From assembly GCF_023544465.1 (NCBI RefSeq), contig NZ_JALPVL010000012.1:124001-188000 (forward strand): a stretch of DNA of 64,000 bases. The letters run 5' to 3'. Shown here piece after piece: positions 22,901-31,614 of this stretch. The position numbers and the translations under genes were made by a program. The DNA comes from Paractinoplanes maris (lineage in GTDB: Bacteria; Actinomycetota; Actinomycetes; Mycobacteriales; Micromonosporaceae). Positions within the stretch are counted from its first letter, which is position 1; every line of letters starts with the position of its first letter. The notes beneath the pieces were generated by a model. It was not told the origin of the DNA, made no database searches, and worked only from the letters and a program-made list of their open reading frames with translations.

Positions 22901-25900
22901 ATGCGGGTGTTCCGGACCATTCTCGGAATGCTGGCGCTGACCATCGGTCTGCCGTCGCTGCTGGCCGGCGCGGGCCTCTGGGCCGCCATGCAGCACCGCG
23001 ACCAGGGTGGAGCGTTCAGCGCACAGCTCCAGCAGCTGTCCACGCCCGGCTACGCCGTCGTGATCGAGGACGTCGACCGCGTCCTGCGCTCCGACGCGCC
23101 CTTCACCCGCCTCGGCGACACCCAGCTGCGGCTGCTCGCCCGTACCGGGCGGGGCCCGGCCTTCCTCGGGCTCGCGCCGACCAACGCGGCCCGCGCATAC
23201 CTGTCGAACGTGCAGCACAGCACGGTCCGCACGATCGACATCGGCACCGGCGCCCTGCCGGTGGCCACGACGGTCGTACCCGGCCTGGTGGCCCCGCGTC
23301 AGCAGCCGGGACAGGCGCCGTTCTGGACCCGGTCCGACAGCACCGGCCAGATCTCGTGGACCCCGTCCGACGTGCGCGGCGGCCCGTACAGCCTGGTCGT
23401 GATGAGCCCCGACGCCGCCCCCGGCCTGCAGCTGCGCGCCACGGCCGAGCTGCGGCCGGGCTGGCTCAACTCGAGCGCGTGGGGCCTGCTGACGCTGGGC
23501 ACGCTGCTGGTGATGATCGGCATGGTGGTGCTGGCCTGGCCGGCCCGCCGACGCGAGATCGTCTACGTGGTCGAGCCGAGCCAGGTCCCCGAGCTGATGC
23601 GCGCCATCGGAGCGCCGATGCCGGCCCTGCCCGCGCCGAGCCGCCCGGCGGGCGCCCACCGTCCGCGGACGCTGGCCGACACCCGTACGGGCCCGGTGCC
23701 GGCCGTGATGGCCTGGCCGCCCACTCCCGCACTGACCGCCCCGACGTCACCCGCGCCCGCCGCGTTGACGCCGGCCGCCGGCCCGGGGATGCCACCCGAC
23801 CCCGCCGAGTACGCCGCCGCCACCGCCATCCCGGGCCGCCAGGCCACGCCGGCGCCGGGGGAGCCGCTCGAGTTCATCGGGGCCAACGCGGTGTCGTTGC
23901 CGCTGGGTGAGCCCGCCGCCGGCGCGCCGGCCTCAGCCGCCTCCTCGGCTTCGGCTTCGGCTTCGGTCGAGTCTCCCTCCGGCCGCCGCCCCGACCGGGC
24001 CGCCAAGCGCTCGGTGCCGGTGCCGGGCGACATCCCGATGTTCCAGCCGTCCGCGGTCGAGGCCTGGGTGGCCGAGACCGCTCCGGCCCGGGCCCGCGAG
24101 ACCGAGGCCCAAGCCGCCGCCCGCCTGGCCGAGGCGGCCCGCCGCCGCGCCGCCGCCGGCGCCGACAAACCAGGCGCCGCGTCGCCGGCCTCCCCGCGCA
24201 CGCCGGCCCCGGCCGCTGCCGCTTCGAGCCCGGCCGCTGCTGCCGCCGCGGTCGGTTCTTCCGACCCAGCTGCCGCTTCCGCGGTTGGTGCTTCGGGCCC
24301 GGCTGCTGCTTCGGTGGTTGGTGCTTCGGGCCCGGCTGCTGCTTCGGTGGTTGGTGCTTCGGGCCCGGCTGCCGCTTCGGTGGTTGGTGCTTCGGGCCCG
24401 GCTGCCGCTTCGGTGGTTGGTGCTTCGAGCGCGGCTGCCGCTTCGGTGGTTGGTGCTTCCAGGCCGGTTGCTGCTTCTGCCTCGGGCGATGCTTCCAGCG
24501 TGGCCGGTCGTTCCACCGCGGTTGGTGCTTCCGGCCCCGCTACCGATGTCGCGGCAGGCGCGCAGAACGGCTCCGCGACGTCAGTGACTGCCTCTGACGG
24601 GGTGACTGCGAACGTCACCGCCGCGGCTGGGGCCGCCAATGGCCCGGCGCCCGCGCAGTCGACCCTCGCCTCCGCGACTCCCGCCGCTCCATCCTTGGCC
24701 GGTGCGTCCTCCGTCTCGTCCCCGGCTTCCGTCGCAGGGGAACCGGCCAAAGCCGCCGGGGCCTCGGCCGAGGACGTGCCCGCTCACCCGATCGACGCCG
24801 TGGCCGCCGCCTACGCGGCCGGCGCTGCCGACGCCCGCGCCGCCCGAGGCGAATACGAGGACGACTACGGCCGCGACCCTCGCATGGCCAACCAGAAGGT
24901 CTCCATCGTCACCGGCCCCGGAGCCACCGACTGGGCCGCGATGGGCATGCCCCGCCCGGCCGCCCCGCGCGCCGACCGCCAGTCCCCGCGAGCCGACCGT
25001 TCGTCGTCGTCCTCCCGCCGTACTCCCACCGGAGGCCGCCCCGGCCACCCGTCACCCACCGGCCGGGGCGCGACCCCGGACCGCATGCCCGCCGGGTCCG
25101 CACCCGACGCCGCCAAGCCGTCCTTCGGCTCCCCGAACGCGGACCCAGCTCAGACCGAGCCCGCTCCCGGCAGCCCGAAAGACCGGAGCCGCCCGGCCCC
25201 CGCAGACAACTCGGCGACACCCACTCCCGCCACCCGTCGCCCGGCCGACCCCGGCGACAAGCCGGCATCCGCCCAGACCACCACCGAGCCGGCCACCCCA
25301 TCCGCCAGTGGGTTCAGCCCGGCAGCGGGAGCCGGCACCGAGCAGGGCGCCCAAGGCCCCCGCCCGGTGCCGGCCCCCGAGCCCCACAAGGGCGGCACCT
25401 CCTCGACTCCGTCCCAGGGTCAGGCGCCCGCCCAGTCACCCACTTCGGGTTCGCCTTCCGGCCCGCACACTTCGGCTTCGCCGCATGACCCGGAAGGATC
25501 CAAGTCGCACGTTTCGGGCTCGGCCCAGAGCCGTACGGGCCCCGGGGCGCAGGGGCCGGCTTCGCCTCAGAGTGAGGCGGCCTCCTCCGATTCCACCCAG
25601 CCCCGGGCGCAGGCTTCCGGCTCGCCGCAGGGCCAGGTGGCCTCCGGGCCGCGCACCTCGCCGAAGGACCGGCCCCTTGCCGAACAGGGTGTCGCTGCGC
25701 CGCGGGGAGAGGCGGCCTCTGTGTCCGAGCCGGGTGGAGAGCCGGCGGCTGACGTGACCGAGGCCGACGTCCCGGCATCCAGTGCGACCCCCGACGACGG
25801 GCAGCGCTTCAAGGGTGGAACCGCCGCGGCAGACGTGGAGGAACACAACGACAAGCACCGCCCGAACACCGCGCAGGGAATCGCCGCGACGGGAACCTCT

Positions 25901-28123
25901 GGGCAGGGAACCGCCGCGCAGGGAACCTCTCGGCAGGGAACCACCGCGCCGGGATCCACTGGGCAGGGAACCACCGCGCCGGCTCCGCCGCGGCCCAGTG
26001 TTCCGCGGCCGCCGTCGCCGAGCCGGCCGATCGTGCCGTCCCCGGCCCGTCCCGGAACCTCGAAGCAGCCCGCCTCCGCCCAGACCCGAACGGCCGAGCA
26101 GGTGACCAACGGCCAGCCTTCCCCCGCCGGGCCCGTGCCGGCGGGAGAGTCCGCCTCGCCGCAGGGTGACCTGCAGCCGGCCCGGATGTCCGGCCTGGCC
26201 CCTTCCAAAGAGACCGCCAACGCCGCAAGCCAGCCCGGCCGCGCGGACGCCGCGAACCAGCCGCGTCTTGAGGACCCCGCGGAGGGGACGCGCCTTTCCG
26301 ACGCCTCAGCGCAGGCCTCCGCCGTGGCGTCGAATGTCCCGACCGCCATGCACGCCATGGCACGAGGCGAACGAGCGGCCGAAGACCAATCGGCCCCGAC
26401 AGCGCTCAAGTCCTCGACCCACCAGACCGAGAACAATTCGTCGACGACCGCACAGGTGGGCAGCGCCTCCTCGCCATCGGGATCGAACCGCATTAGCCCG
26501 TCTCCGGCCGGGGTCAACGGCAACGGCGCGTCTCCGGCCGGGGTCAACGGCAGCGGCGCGTCTCCGGCCGGGGTCAACGGCAGCGGCGCGTCTCCGGCCG
26601 GGGTCAACGGCAGCGGCGCGTCTCCGGCCGGGGTCAACGGCAGCGGCGCGTCTCCGGCCGGGGTCAACGGCAACGGTGCGTCTCCGGCCGGGGTCAACGG
26701 CAACGGCGCTTCCCCGACCGGGCTCAACGGCAATGGCGCCTCCCCGGCCGGGCCGAACGGGGAGACCCCGCGGGCAGCGCCGGCTGGCGGCGCGTCGCCG
26801 GCCCGCTCCGCGACTGCTTCCCCGCATCAGCGGCCCAAGCCGGCTTCGTCTGGCGACCGCCCTGCCGGGACCAACACTGCTGCCGGAACCAACGCGGCTC
26901 TTAGGAACAGCACAGGTCCTGGGACTAGCGCTCTTAGGACCAACATCGGCTTTGACGCCGGCACCACTCCCGAGCACGCTGGTCCTGGGATCGCTGGTGC
27001 CGTCGATGCTGGTCCTGGGATGGCCGGTGCCGGTGCCGGGATCGAAGCTGCTGGAGCTATCGCTGGTCTTGGGATTGGCGGTGGCGCTGGGGCTGACGGT
27101 GGTCCTGGGATCAACGGTGGCTCTAAGACTGATGCTGGTCCTGGGATCGACGATGGCTCTAAGACTGACGCTGGTCCTGGGATCGACGATGGCTTTAAGA
27201 CTGATGCTGGTCCTGGGATCGATGCGGCCGGCTCCGACTCTGGCGTTGGCACTGAGGCTGGCCTCGGAACTGGCTCTGGCGTTGGCACTGAGGCTGGTGG
27301 TGGTGTTGAGGCTGAGCTGGCCGCGGATGGTGTGACCGGGGACGACGCCGGCGGAGACGCTGAGCTTGCGGCTGATGTGGCGGAGCAGGGTTCTGCTGGG
27401 CGGCGGGGTGGCGCCCGAGGCGAGGCTGAGCGGGACCTTATGGCTCAGGCGCAGAGTCGGGTTGAAGGGGGAGTGGCGTCTACGTTCTCCAGTCGGCTGT
27501 CTGGGCCTGGGCGGCCGGCGCCGGCCGCTTGGCGGAAGGCGGCTCAGACTGTTGCGGCTCGGGCTGCGGCGGAGGCGGCGGTGGGTTCGGAGCCGGCTGC
27601 GGACACGCTCGCCGACGGGGAAGTGAGCGAGACGGGCGTACCGGAAGTGACGCCGGCCAAGCCCAAGACGCGGACCGCCCGTACGCGAACCGCTCGGACC
27701 AAGACGGAGGCCGAGCCGGCCGACGGTGACAAGCCGGCCAAGCCGGCGAAGGCGGCCGCCAAGACCGCCGCCAAGCCGGCTTCGGCGCGAGCGACGACTG
27801 CCAAGACGCCCGCCACGAAGTCGGCTCCTGCGAAGAGCTCGACCCGGGCGGCCGGCAAGTCGGCCACCCCGGCCAAGCCCGCGGCGCGGACTCCCGCCAA
27901 GCCGGCCACCCCGGCTGTGCGACCGGCCCGCCCGGCGCCTGACGTTCCGGTGCGTACGAGCACGGGCGCGATCCCGGCCGGGAGCGGCACGCCGGCCGGC
28001 TGGTTGGCCGCCTATCAGCAGGAAGCGGCCGAACTGCTGGCCGGCACCAACCAGCGCCGCCGCCGTCGCATGACCACGACATCCCCGATCGATCAGCACG
28101 AGAGCGGGAACGAGGACCAGTAA
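22901..28123 (+). CDS. Giant membrane-anchored low-complexity repeat protein with histone H1-like C-terminus
   Basis: A 1740-residue protein; the ATG has a GAGGGGAG site. Order: helix 1 (residues 6-28, IGLPSLLAGAGLWAA), an extracytoplasmic domain (about 30-190), helix 2 (about 194-215, LLTLGTLLVMIGMVVLAWP) followed by RRR, so the remaining 1500 residues should be cytoplasmic. This tail is Ala/Pro/Ser/Gly-rich and disordered, with 11-residue repeats VVGASGPAAAS (450-526), GTSRQGTTAPG repeats (about 993-1030), 10-residue repeats SPAGVNGNGA (1201-1290), and 12-residue DAGPGIDDGSKT repeats (about 1400-1442). The end (about 1580-1685) is rich in AKPAKP, TAKTPATK and PAKSS, like histone H1 or HU tails. 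Helix-domain-helix N-terminus looks like the conserved part; the tail differs in codon use. No known function. Confidence 0.75.
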   Translation: MRVFRTILGMLALTIGLPSLLAGAGLWAAMQHRDQGGAFSAQLQQLSTPGYAVVIEDVDRVLRSDAPFTRLGDTQLRLLARTGRGPAFLGLAPTNAARAYLSNVQHSTVRTIDIGTGALPVATTVVPGLVAPRQQPGQAPFWTRSDSTGQISWTPSDVRGGPYSLVVMSPDAAPGLQLRATAELRPGWLNSSAWGLLTLGTLLVMIGMVVLAWPARRREIVYVVEPSQVPELMRAIGAPMPALPAPSRPAGAHRPRTLADTRTGPVPAVMAWPPTPALTAPTSPAPAALTPAAGPGMPPDPAEYAAATAIPGRQATPAPGEPLEFIGANAVSLPLGEPAAGAPASAASSASASASVESPSGRRPDRAAKRSVPVPGDIPMFQPSAVEAWVAETAPARARETEAQAAARLAEAARRRAAAGADKPGAASPASPRTPAPAAAASSPAAAAAAVGSSDPAAASAVGASGPAAASVVGASGPAAASVVGASGPAAASVVGASGPAAASVVGASSAAAASVVGASRPVAASASGDASSVAGRSTAVGASGPATDVAAGAQNGSATSVTASDGVTANVTAAAGAANGPAPAQSTLASATPAAPSLAGASSVSSPASVAGEPAKAAGASAEDVPAHPIDAVAAAYAAGAADARAARGEYEDDYGRDPRMANQKVSIVTGPGATDWAAMGMPRPAAPRADRQSPRADRSSSSSRRTPTGGRPGHPSPTGRGATPDRMPAGSAPDAAKPSFGSPNADPAQTEPAPGSPKDRSRPAPADNSATPTPATRRPADPGDKPASAQTTTEPATPSASGFSPAAGAGTEQGAQGPRPVPAPEPHKGGTSSTPSQGQAPAQSPTSGSPSGPHTSASPHDPEGSKSHVSGSAQSRTGPGAQGPASPQSEAASSDSTQPRAQASGSPQGQVASGPRTSPKDRPLAEQGVAAPRGEAASVSEPGGEPAADVTEADVPASSATPDDGQRFKGGTAAADVEEHNDKHRPNTAQGIAATGTSGQGTAAQGTSRQGTTAPGSTGQGTTAPAPPRPSVPRPPSPSRPIVPSPARPGTSKQPASAQTRTAEQVTNGQPSPAGPVPAGESASPQGDLQPARMSGLAPSKETANAASQPGRADAANQPRLEDPAEGTRLSDASAQASAVASNVPTAMHAMARGERAAEDQSAPTALKSSTHQTENNSSTTAQVGSASSPSGSNRISPSPAGVNGNGASPAGVNGSGASPAGVNGSGASPAGVNGSGASPAGVNGSGASPAGVNGNGASPAGVNGNGASPTGLNGNGASPAGPNGETPRAAPAGGASPARSATASPHQRPKPASSGDRPAGTNTAAGTNAALRNSTGPGTSALRTNIGFDAGTTPEHAGPGIAGAVDAGPGMAGAGAGIEAAGAIAGLGIGGGAGADGGPGINGGSKTDAGPGIDDGSKTDAGPGIDDGFKTDAGPGIDAAGSDSGVGTEAGLGTGSGVGTEAGGGVEAELAADGVTGDDAGGDAELAADVAEQGSAGRRGGARGEAERDLMAQAQSRVEGGVASTFSSRLSGPGRPAPAAWRKAAQTVAARAAAEAAVGSEPAADTLADGEVSETGVPEVTPAKPKTRTARTRTARTKTEAEPADGDKPAKPAKAAAKTAAKPASARATTAKTPATKSAPAKSSTRAAGKSATPAKPAARTPAKPATPAVRPARPAPDVPVRTSTGAIPAGSGTPAGWLAAYQQEAAELLAGTNQRRRRRMTTTSPIDQHESGNEDQ
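24248..24478 (+). repeat. 33-bp tandem repeat, seven units, in the giant gene
   Basis: Seven units of 33 bp encode AVGSSDPAAAS, AVGASGPAAAS, then VVGASGPAAAS versions. Four central units are nearly identical in DNA, with many T-ending codons (GTT, GGT, GCT), unlike the G/C-ending codons around them. This implies recent expansion. Confidence 0.9.
26501..26770 (+). repeat. 30-bp tandem repeat, eight full units plus one degenerate, in the giant gene
   Basis: Unit TCTCCGGCCGGGGTCAACGG plus CAACGGCGCG encodes SPAGVNGNGA or SPAGVNGSGA. The first seven units are almost identical; the eighth (SPTGLNGNGA) and ninth (SPAGPNGETP) have drifted. The array is in frame throughout and has no spacers, so it is not a CRISPR. 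Confidence 0.95.
27103..27226 (+). repeat. 36-bp tandem repeat, about three and a half units, in the giant gene
   Basis: The unit encodes DAGPGIDDGSKT and includes GATGCTGGTCCTGGGATCG. Codons such as GCT, GGT, CCT, TCT and ACT dominate, which is foreign to the rest of the window. Similar but looser GPGI/GPGM motifs extend back to about 26970. Confidence 0.85.
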
Positions 28124-28140
28124 GACCCGATCCCGTCGAG

Positions 28141-28173
28141 AAGGCCGCCCCACTGGGGCGGCCTTCTTCGTTT
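28141..28173 (+). terminator. Rho-independent terminator of the giant gene
   Basis: AAGGCCGCCCC-ACT-GGGGCGGCCTT, an 11-bp perfect stem with a 3-nt loop, followed by CTTCGTTT. It begins 17 bp after the stop of the giant gene. Confidence 0.92.
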
Positions 28174-28250
28174 GTGCCGCCCAACCGAAGACGCTTCCTG
28201 CGCGGATCACCGTGCTGTGCGCGAAGGAGCATTTTGCTGTGCTGGAACTG

Positions 28251-28287
28251 AAAGGGCCCTCCGCGCTGCCGACACGGAGGGCCCTTT
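28251..28287. terminator. Second strong hairpin before orn
   Basis: AAAGGGCCCTCCG and CGGAGGGCCCTTT form a perfect 13-bp stem with an 11-nt loop. It could act as a second or bidirectional terminator. T-run is short (TTT within the stem end). Confidence 0.75.
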
Positions 28288-28471
28288 ACCGGGGGAACGG
28301 AGTAACCGAAAGGGGGCTTCGTCCGTTAAGACCAGTTTAGCCCCTCAACGGTACGAGTGGGAAGTCATCGCCCGAAAGCGGACATAGCACGTGGCTGCGT
28401 GCGGCATGCCCGGACGGGTGGCTCGGAAAGACGAGACACCGGTCCCGGCGGTGGCGGCGTAGGCTGTCCGC

Positions 28472-29062
28472 GTGGCTGATCATTTGGTGTGGATCGACTG
28501 TGAGATGACGGGCCTCGACCTGGGCAAGGACAAGCTCATCGAGGTCGCCGCGCTCGTCACCGATGCTGATCTCAACGTGCTGGGTGAGGGCATCGACCTG
28601 GTCATCCACGCCGACGACGCGGCGCTGGACGCGATGCCGCCGGTGGTTCGGGACATGCATGCGAAATCGGGGCTGACCGATGAGGTGCGCCGCTCGGCGA
28701 TCACCATGGGCGAGGCCGAGGAGGCCGTGCTCACGTATGTCCGTCAGTTCGTGACGAACCCGCGCACGGCCCCGCTCTGCGGCAACTCGATCGCCACCGA
28801 CCGTGGGTTCCTGGCTCGTGACATGCCGGCGCTCGACTCGTTCCTGCACTACCGCATGATCGACGTTTCCTCGATCAAGGAGCTGTGCCGCCGCTGGTAC
28901 CCGCGGGTTTACTTCGGCCAGCCGGCCAAGGGCCTGGCCCACCGCGCGCTCGCCGACATCCGGGAGAGCATCCGCGAGCTGGAGTACTACCGCCGTACGA
29001 TCTTCGTCCCGCTGCCCGGGCCCGATGTCGAGTCGGCCAAGGCGATCGCCGCCGAGCTGTAG
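28472..29062 (+). CDS. orn: Oligoribonuclease
   Basis: A 196-residue DEDDh 3'-5' exonuclease that degrades 2-5 nt RNAs, including the pGpG made from cyclic di-GMP. Exo I motif WIDCEMTGLD (Asp9, Glu11), Exo II region PLCGNSIATDRGFL with the conserved Asp, and the Exo III motif AKGLAHRALADIRESI with His and Asp are all present. Start GTG at 28472. Length and sequence are as expected. tRNA-His lies about 105 bp downstream on the same strand. Confidence 0.96.
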   Translation: MADHLVWIDCEMTGLDLGKDKLIEVAALVTDADLNVLGEGIDLVIHADDAALDAMPPVVRDMHAKSGLTDEVRRSAITMGEAEEAVLTYVRQFVTNPRTAPLCGNSIATDRGFLARDMPALDSFLHYRMIDVSSIKELCRRWYPRVYFGQPAKGLAHRALADIRESIRELEYYRRTIFVPLPGPDVESAKAIAAEL

Positions 29063-29167
29063 GGCGGCCGACCCCTTCACCCGACCGTGCTGGTAACCCG
29101 CTCGACGGGGCCCTCCGGTATTCGGCTATGCTTGTCCGGCACCACGGGGTTTTCCTCGTGCGCGATG

Positions 29168-29243
29168 GTGGTCGTAGCTCAGCTGGTAGAGCACCGGGTT
29201 GTGGTCCCGGGGGTCGCGGGTTCAAGTCCCGTCGGTCACCCCA
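29168..29243 (+). tRNA. tRNA-His (GUG anticodon), CCA encoded
   Basis: Acceptor GTGGTCG pairs with CGGTCAC; D-arm GCTC-AGCTGGTA-GAGC; anticodon stem CCGGG/CCCGG around TTGTGGT with anticodon GTG; T-arm GCGGGTTCAAGTCCCGT. A G precedes the 5' end (the G-1 of tRNA-His), and the discriminator C with CCA follows at 29240-29243. Confidence 0.96.
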
Positions 29244-29253
29244 AGCGGTAATG

Positions 29254-29290
29254 CGAAGGCTCGGTCACGATGACCGGGCCTTCGTCGTTT
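29254..29290 (+). terminator. Terminator after tRNA-His
   Basis: GAAGGCTCGGTCA-CGA-TGACCGGGCCTTC, a 13-position stem with one mismatch, followed by GTCGTTTTC. It starts 12 nt after the tRNA. Confidence 0.9.
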
Positions 29291-29496
29291 TCACTGGTCG
29301 GCAATTGATCGCCGACACGCGGTTGATCGCCGGCGCCATGTGATCGCTGGTCGGGACTGGTCGCTGGTGGTCATGTGATGGCCGGTCAGGGAGCGATCGC
29401 CACCGACCCGCTGGTCATTGGCGGCGGTCGGTAAGTAGCCGGTGGCCGCATAAGGGAGATCGCCGCGTTGGGGGATGTGGATGTCGTTGAGGAAAC

Positions 29497-30093
29497 CTAG
29501 GCGCTGTGACTGGTCAGGGAGCCGAGGATGATCTCGCTTGCTTCGCGGACTGTGGGCTCGAGGGCGTGGGGATCGCGGCCGATGCGTTCGGCGCCGGCTC
29601 GCATGACGCCGGAAAGCAACTCCACCGCGAGATGGATGTCGTCGACGTCACGGAACTCGGCGCGCGCGATGCCGTCGCGGACGACGTTTTCCACCTCGAC
29701 GACGATCGCGTGGAACGGGCTTCCCGGGCCCTTGGGTGCGCCGGAACCTGGACGGAACATCAGCTGCAGGGTCTGGTCGGTGAAAGCCTCCAGAACTACC
29801 TCGATGATCTCCCGCATGCGCTCGGTGGCGGGGTCGGTGGAGCGTTCGGCGATCGCGGTCACGCGTTCGACTGCGGGCCGGCCTGCTCGCTCGGTCAACG
29901 CCAGGACAAGAGCACTCTTGTCGCCCGCGTAGTTGTAGAGCGTGTTGCGCGCGAGCCCGGCCCGGCCCGCGATGTGGCCCATGGTGATCGAGTCGTAGTC
30001 GCGTTCGGCCAGCAGCCCCCGAATTGCCTCATCGAGGTCGGCCCACACCATCTCGTGGTGCTCCTCGATGCTGGCTCCCCGAATCCGCGGCAT
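29497..30093 (-). CDS. TetR-family transcriptional regulator
   Basis: A 198-residue one-component repressor. The N-terminal DNA-binding domain (about residues 18-62) has the TetR pattern ITMGHIAGRAGLARNTLYNYAGDKSALVLAL. The C-terminal ligand and dimer domain (65-198) has no recognised ligand class. The start ATG at 30093 has AGGGAGG 8 nt upstream. The open frame extends a further 400 codons upstream, but that part is the non-coding minisatellite read as Pro-rich sequence and is rejected. The SDR gene upstream on the same strand carries TetR-type palindromes in its promoter and is a likely target. Confidence 0.9.
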   Translation of the reverse strand: MPRIRGASIEEHHEMVWADLDEAIRGLLAERDYDSITMGHIAGRAGLARNTLYNYAGDKSALVLALTERAGRPAVERVTAIAERSTDPATERMREIIEVVLEAFTDQTLQLMFRPGSGAPKGPGSPFHAIVVEVENVVRDGIARAEFRDVDDIHLAVELLSGVMRAGAERIGRDPHALEPTVREASEIILGSLTSHSA

Positions 30094-30111
30094 CCGATCA
30101 TCCTCCCTTGC

Positions 30112-30124
30112 CGGGATTGTCCCG
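30112..30124. promoter_or_regulatory. Palindrome in front of the TetR gene
   Basis: CGGGATTGTCCCG is a perfect inverted repeat (CGGGA, TTG, TCCCG) 19 bp upstream of the TetR start codon. It differs from the CGAC-N5-GTCG pair before the SDR gene, so it may bind another protein or be chance. Confidence 0.3.
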
Positions 30125-30251
30125 AGCATCGCAGGCTCACCAATTACGGCAGCCACGCAGAGCCAAGTCGGCCTCGGCGGTGGCGCCCATGCCGCACCCT
30201 TCCAACTACACGCGGCGGCCGGCCGGAAGGCCGCGAGGGACTCGGAACAGG

Positions 30252-30606
30252 CCGGACTCGGAACCGGGCGGTCTGGGATCAGGGGGCCTGGGATCGGTGG
30301 ACCTGGAAACCGGTGGACCTGGGAACCGGGCGGGCTGGGATCGGGGGGCCTGGGATCGGTGGACCTGGGAACCGGTGGACCTGGGAACCGGTGGACCTGG
30401 AAATTGGGCGGACTGGGATCGGTGGACCTGGCAACCGGGCGGTCTGGATCAGGCGGTCTGGGATCCGGGGCGCCTGGGGTCGGGGGCTCTGGGATCGGGG
30501 GCTCTGGAATCGGGCGGGCTGGGATCGGGGGGCCTCGGGACCGGGCGGGCTGCGATCGAGCGGGCTGGGATTGGGTGGACTGGGATTGGTGGACTGGGAA
30601 CCGGAC
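30252..30606. repeat. Degenerate minisatellite with mixed 15- and 16-bp units
   Basis: About 23 units of CTGGGATCGGTGGAC (15 bp) or CTGGGAACCGGTGGAC (16 bp) and G-rich variants (GGGGGGC, GGGCGGT). The G-rich strand is the plus strand. Units of 15 and 16 bp alternate irregularly, so no reading frame keeps a constant repeat; this argues against coding. Confidence 0.9.
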
Positions 30607-30734
30607 GGATAAGGGCCGGGGACTCGGATAGGGCCGCGGACTCGTGAGCGGGCGGCCCCGGCCCGGTGTGTCGGGTGGCCGCCGCCCGCGCGTGTGGGTG
30701 GGCGGTGGGGTGGCTGTCGGTAGTCGTGTGAGTG

Positions 30735-31595
30735 CTAGGCGGGCTTTGGGTAGTGGCGGCGCAAGTTGGTCGCTATGACGCGGTCGAGTGTGCGGTCGGA
30801 CAGGATGCGGCTCAGGCGGATGATCAGGGCGGCATCCCGCCCGACGGCGTAGCGGGTACGTGGTCGAGGGGTCGTCACGGCCTTGGCGATCGCGCGGGCG
30901 GCGGCATCCGCGGTCAGACCCGAGGCGGTACCCGAGGCCATCAGCGAGTTGATCGCCTGGACCAGACCGCCGTAGCGCTGGTGCTGTTCGGGGGTCATCC
31001 GGGTGGCCAGGTCGTTGGCCGTGGCGATGCCGCGGGTGGCCATCTCGGTGCGGACGCCGCCCGGCTCGAGCACGACGACCCGTACGCCGAACGGCTCGAC
31101 CTCGCGGCGGAGGGCGTCGCTGACCGCTTCGAGGGCGAACTTCGCGCCGGCGTACGCGCCATAGGTCGGCATCGCGGTCCGGCCGCCGATCGAGCTGATG
31201 TTGATCACGCGTCCGCGGCTCCGGAGCAGGGCCGGCAGGAGTGCCTGGGTCAGGGCGATGTGGCCGAACAGGTTGACCTCGAACACCCGGCGCCATTCCG
31301 CCATCGGCAGGGCTTCGACGGGGGCGTTGACCTGGATGCCGGCGTTGTTGACCAGCGCGTGCAAGGGGCGCGGGTCGTCGGCGACGCGGGCCGCGACCGC
31401 CTCCACCTGGCCGGGCTCGGTGATGTCGAGGATGACCGGTTCGATGCCGGCCGACCGGAGGGCCTCGGCGTCACGGTCCCGCCGCACCCCGGCCAGGACG
31501 TGGAATCCCTGACGGGCCAGCTCGCGGGCGGTGGACGCACCCATGCCGGTGGATGCCCCGGTGACGACGACCAGCTTCTGAACGTGCTCAGCCAC
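30735..31595 (-). CDS. Short-chain dehydrogenase/reductase
   Basis: A 286-residue classical SDR. The NAD(P)-binding TGASTGMG motif is at residues about 13-20, followed by VRRDRD, which favours NADP(H). NNAG is present (LVNNAGIQ), with catalytic Ser in INISSIGG and YxxxK in YGAYAGAK. Substrate is unknown. The GTG start at 31595 has GAGGGAGA upstream. Two CGAC-N5-GTCG palindromes overlap its promoter region, and a TetR gene is the next gene downstream on the same strand, so TetR control is likely. Confidence 0.92.
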   Translation of the reverse strand: MAEHVQKLVVVTGASTGMGASTARELARQGFHVLAGVRRDRDAEALRSAGIEPVILDITEPGQVEAVAARVADDPRPLHALVNNAGIQVNAPVEALPMAEWRRVFEVNLFGHIALTQALLPALLRSRGRVINISSIGGRTAMPTYGAYAGAKFALEAVSDALRREVEPFGVRVVVLEPGGVRTEMATRGIATANDLATRMTPEQHQRYGGLVQAINSLMASGTASGLTADAAARAIAKAVTTPRPRTRYAVGRDAALIIRLSRILSDRTLDRVIATNLRRHYPKPA

Positions 31596-31614
31596 TACTT
31601 TTCTCCCTCACTTC

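Larger units (their letters stand above)
28124..28471. other. Intergenic region between the giant gene and orn
   Basis: This 348-bp gene-free stretch holds two strong hairpins (28141-28173 and 28251-28287) and then about 180 bp leading to orn. Within the latter, CCGTT (28323-28327) and AACGG (28347-28351) could pair around GACCAGTTTAG. No clear ORF with a ribosome site was seen. Confidence 0.7.
30094..30734. other. 641-bp gene-free region with minisatellite
   Basis: Contains the TetR promoter side (30094-30160), unremarkable sequence to about 30250, the minisatellite (30252-30606), and a G/C-rich end. No supported gene. Both strands lack stops over much of it only because the repeat has none. 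Confidence 0.8.

Noticed and set aside
26501..26770. Possible CRISPR array
   Set aside because: The 30-bp repeats are directly joined with no spacers, stay in frame inside a long gene, and no cas gene is near.
26306..28210. Long Arg-rich frames antisense to the giant gene, and 23563-24750 on the same strand
   Set aside because: They mirror the repeats of the plus-strand gene and lack ribosome sites and any family motif.
30094..31296. N-terminal Pro-rich extension of the TetR protein by 400 codons
   Set aside because: It translates the minisatellite, whose 15/16-bp unit mix is not compatible with a repeat protein. A good ribosome site precedes the ATG at 30093.
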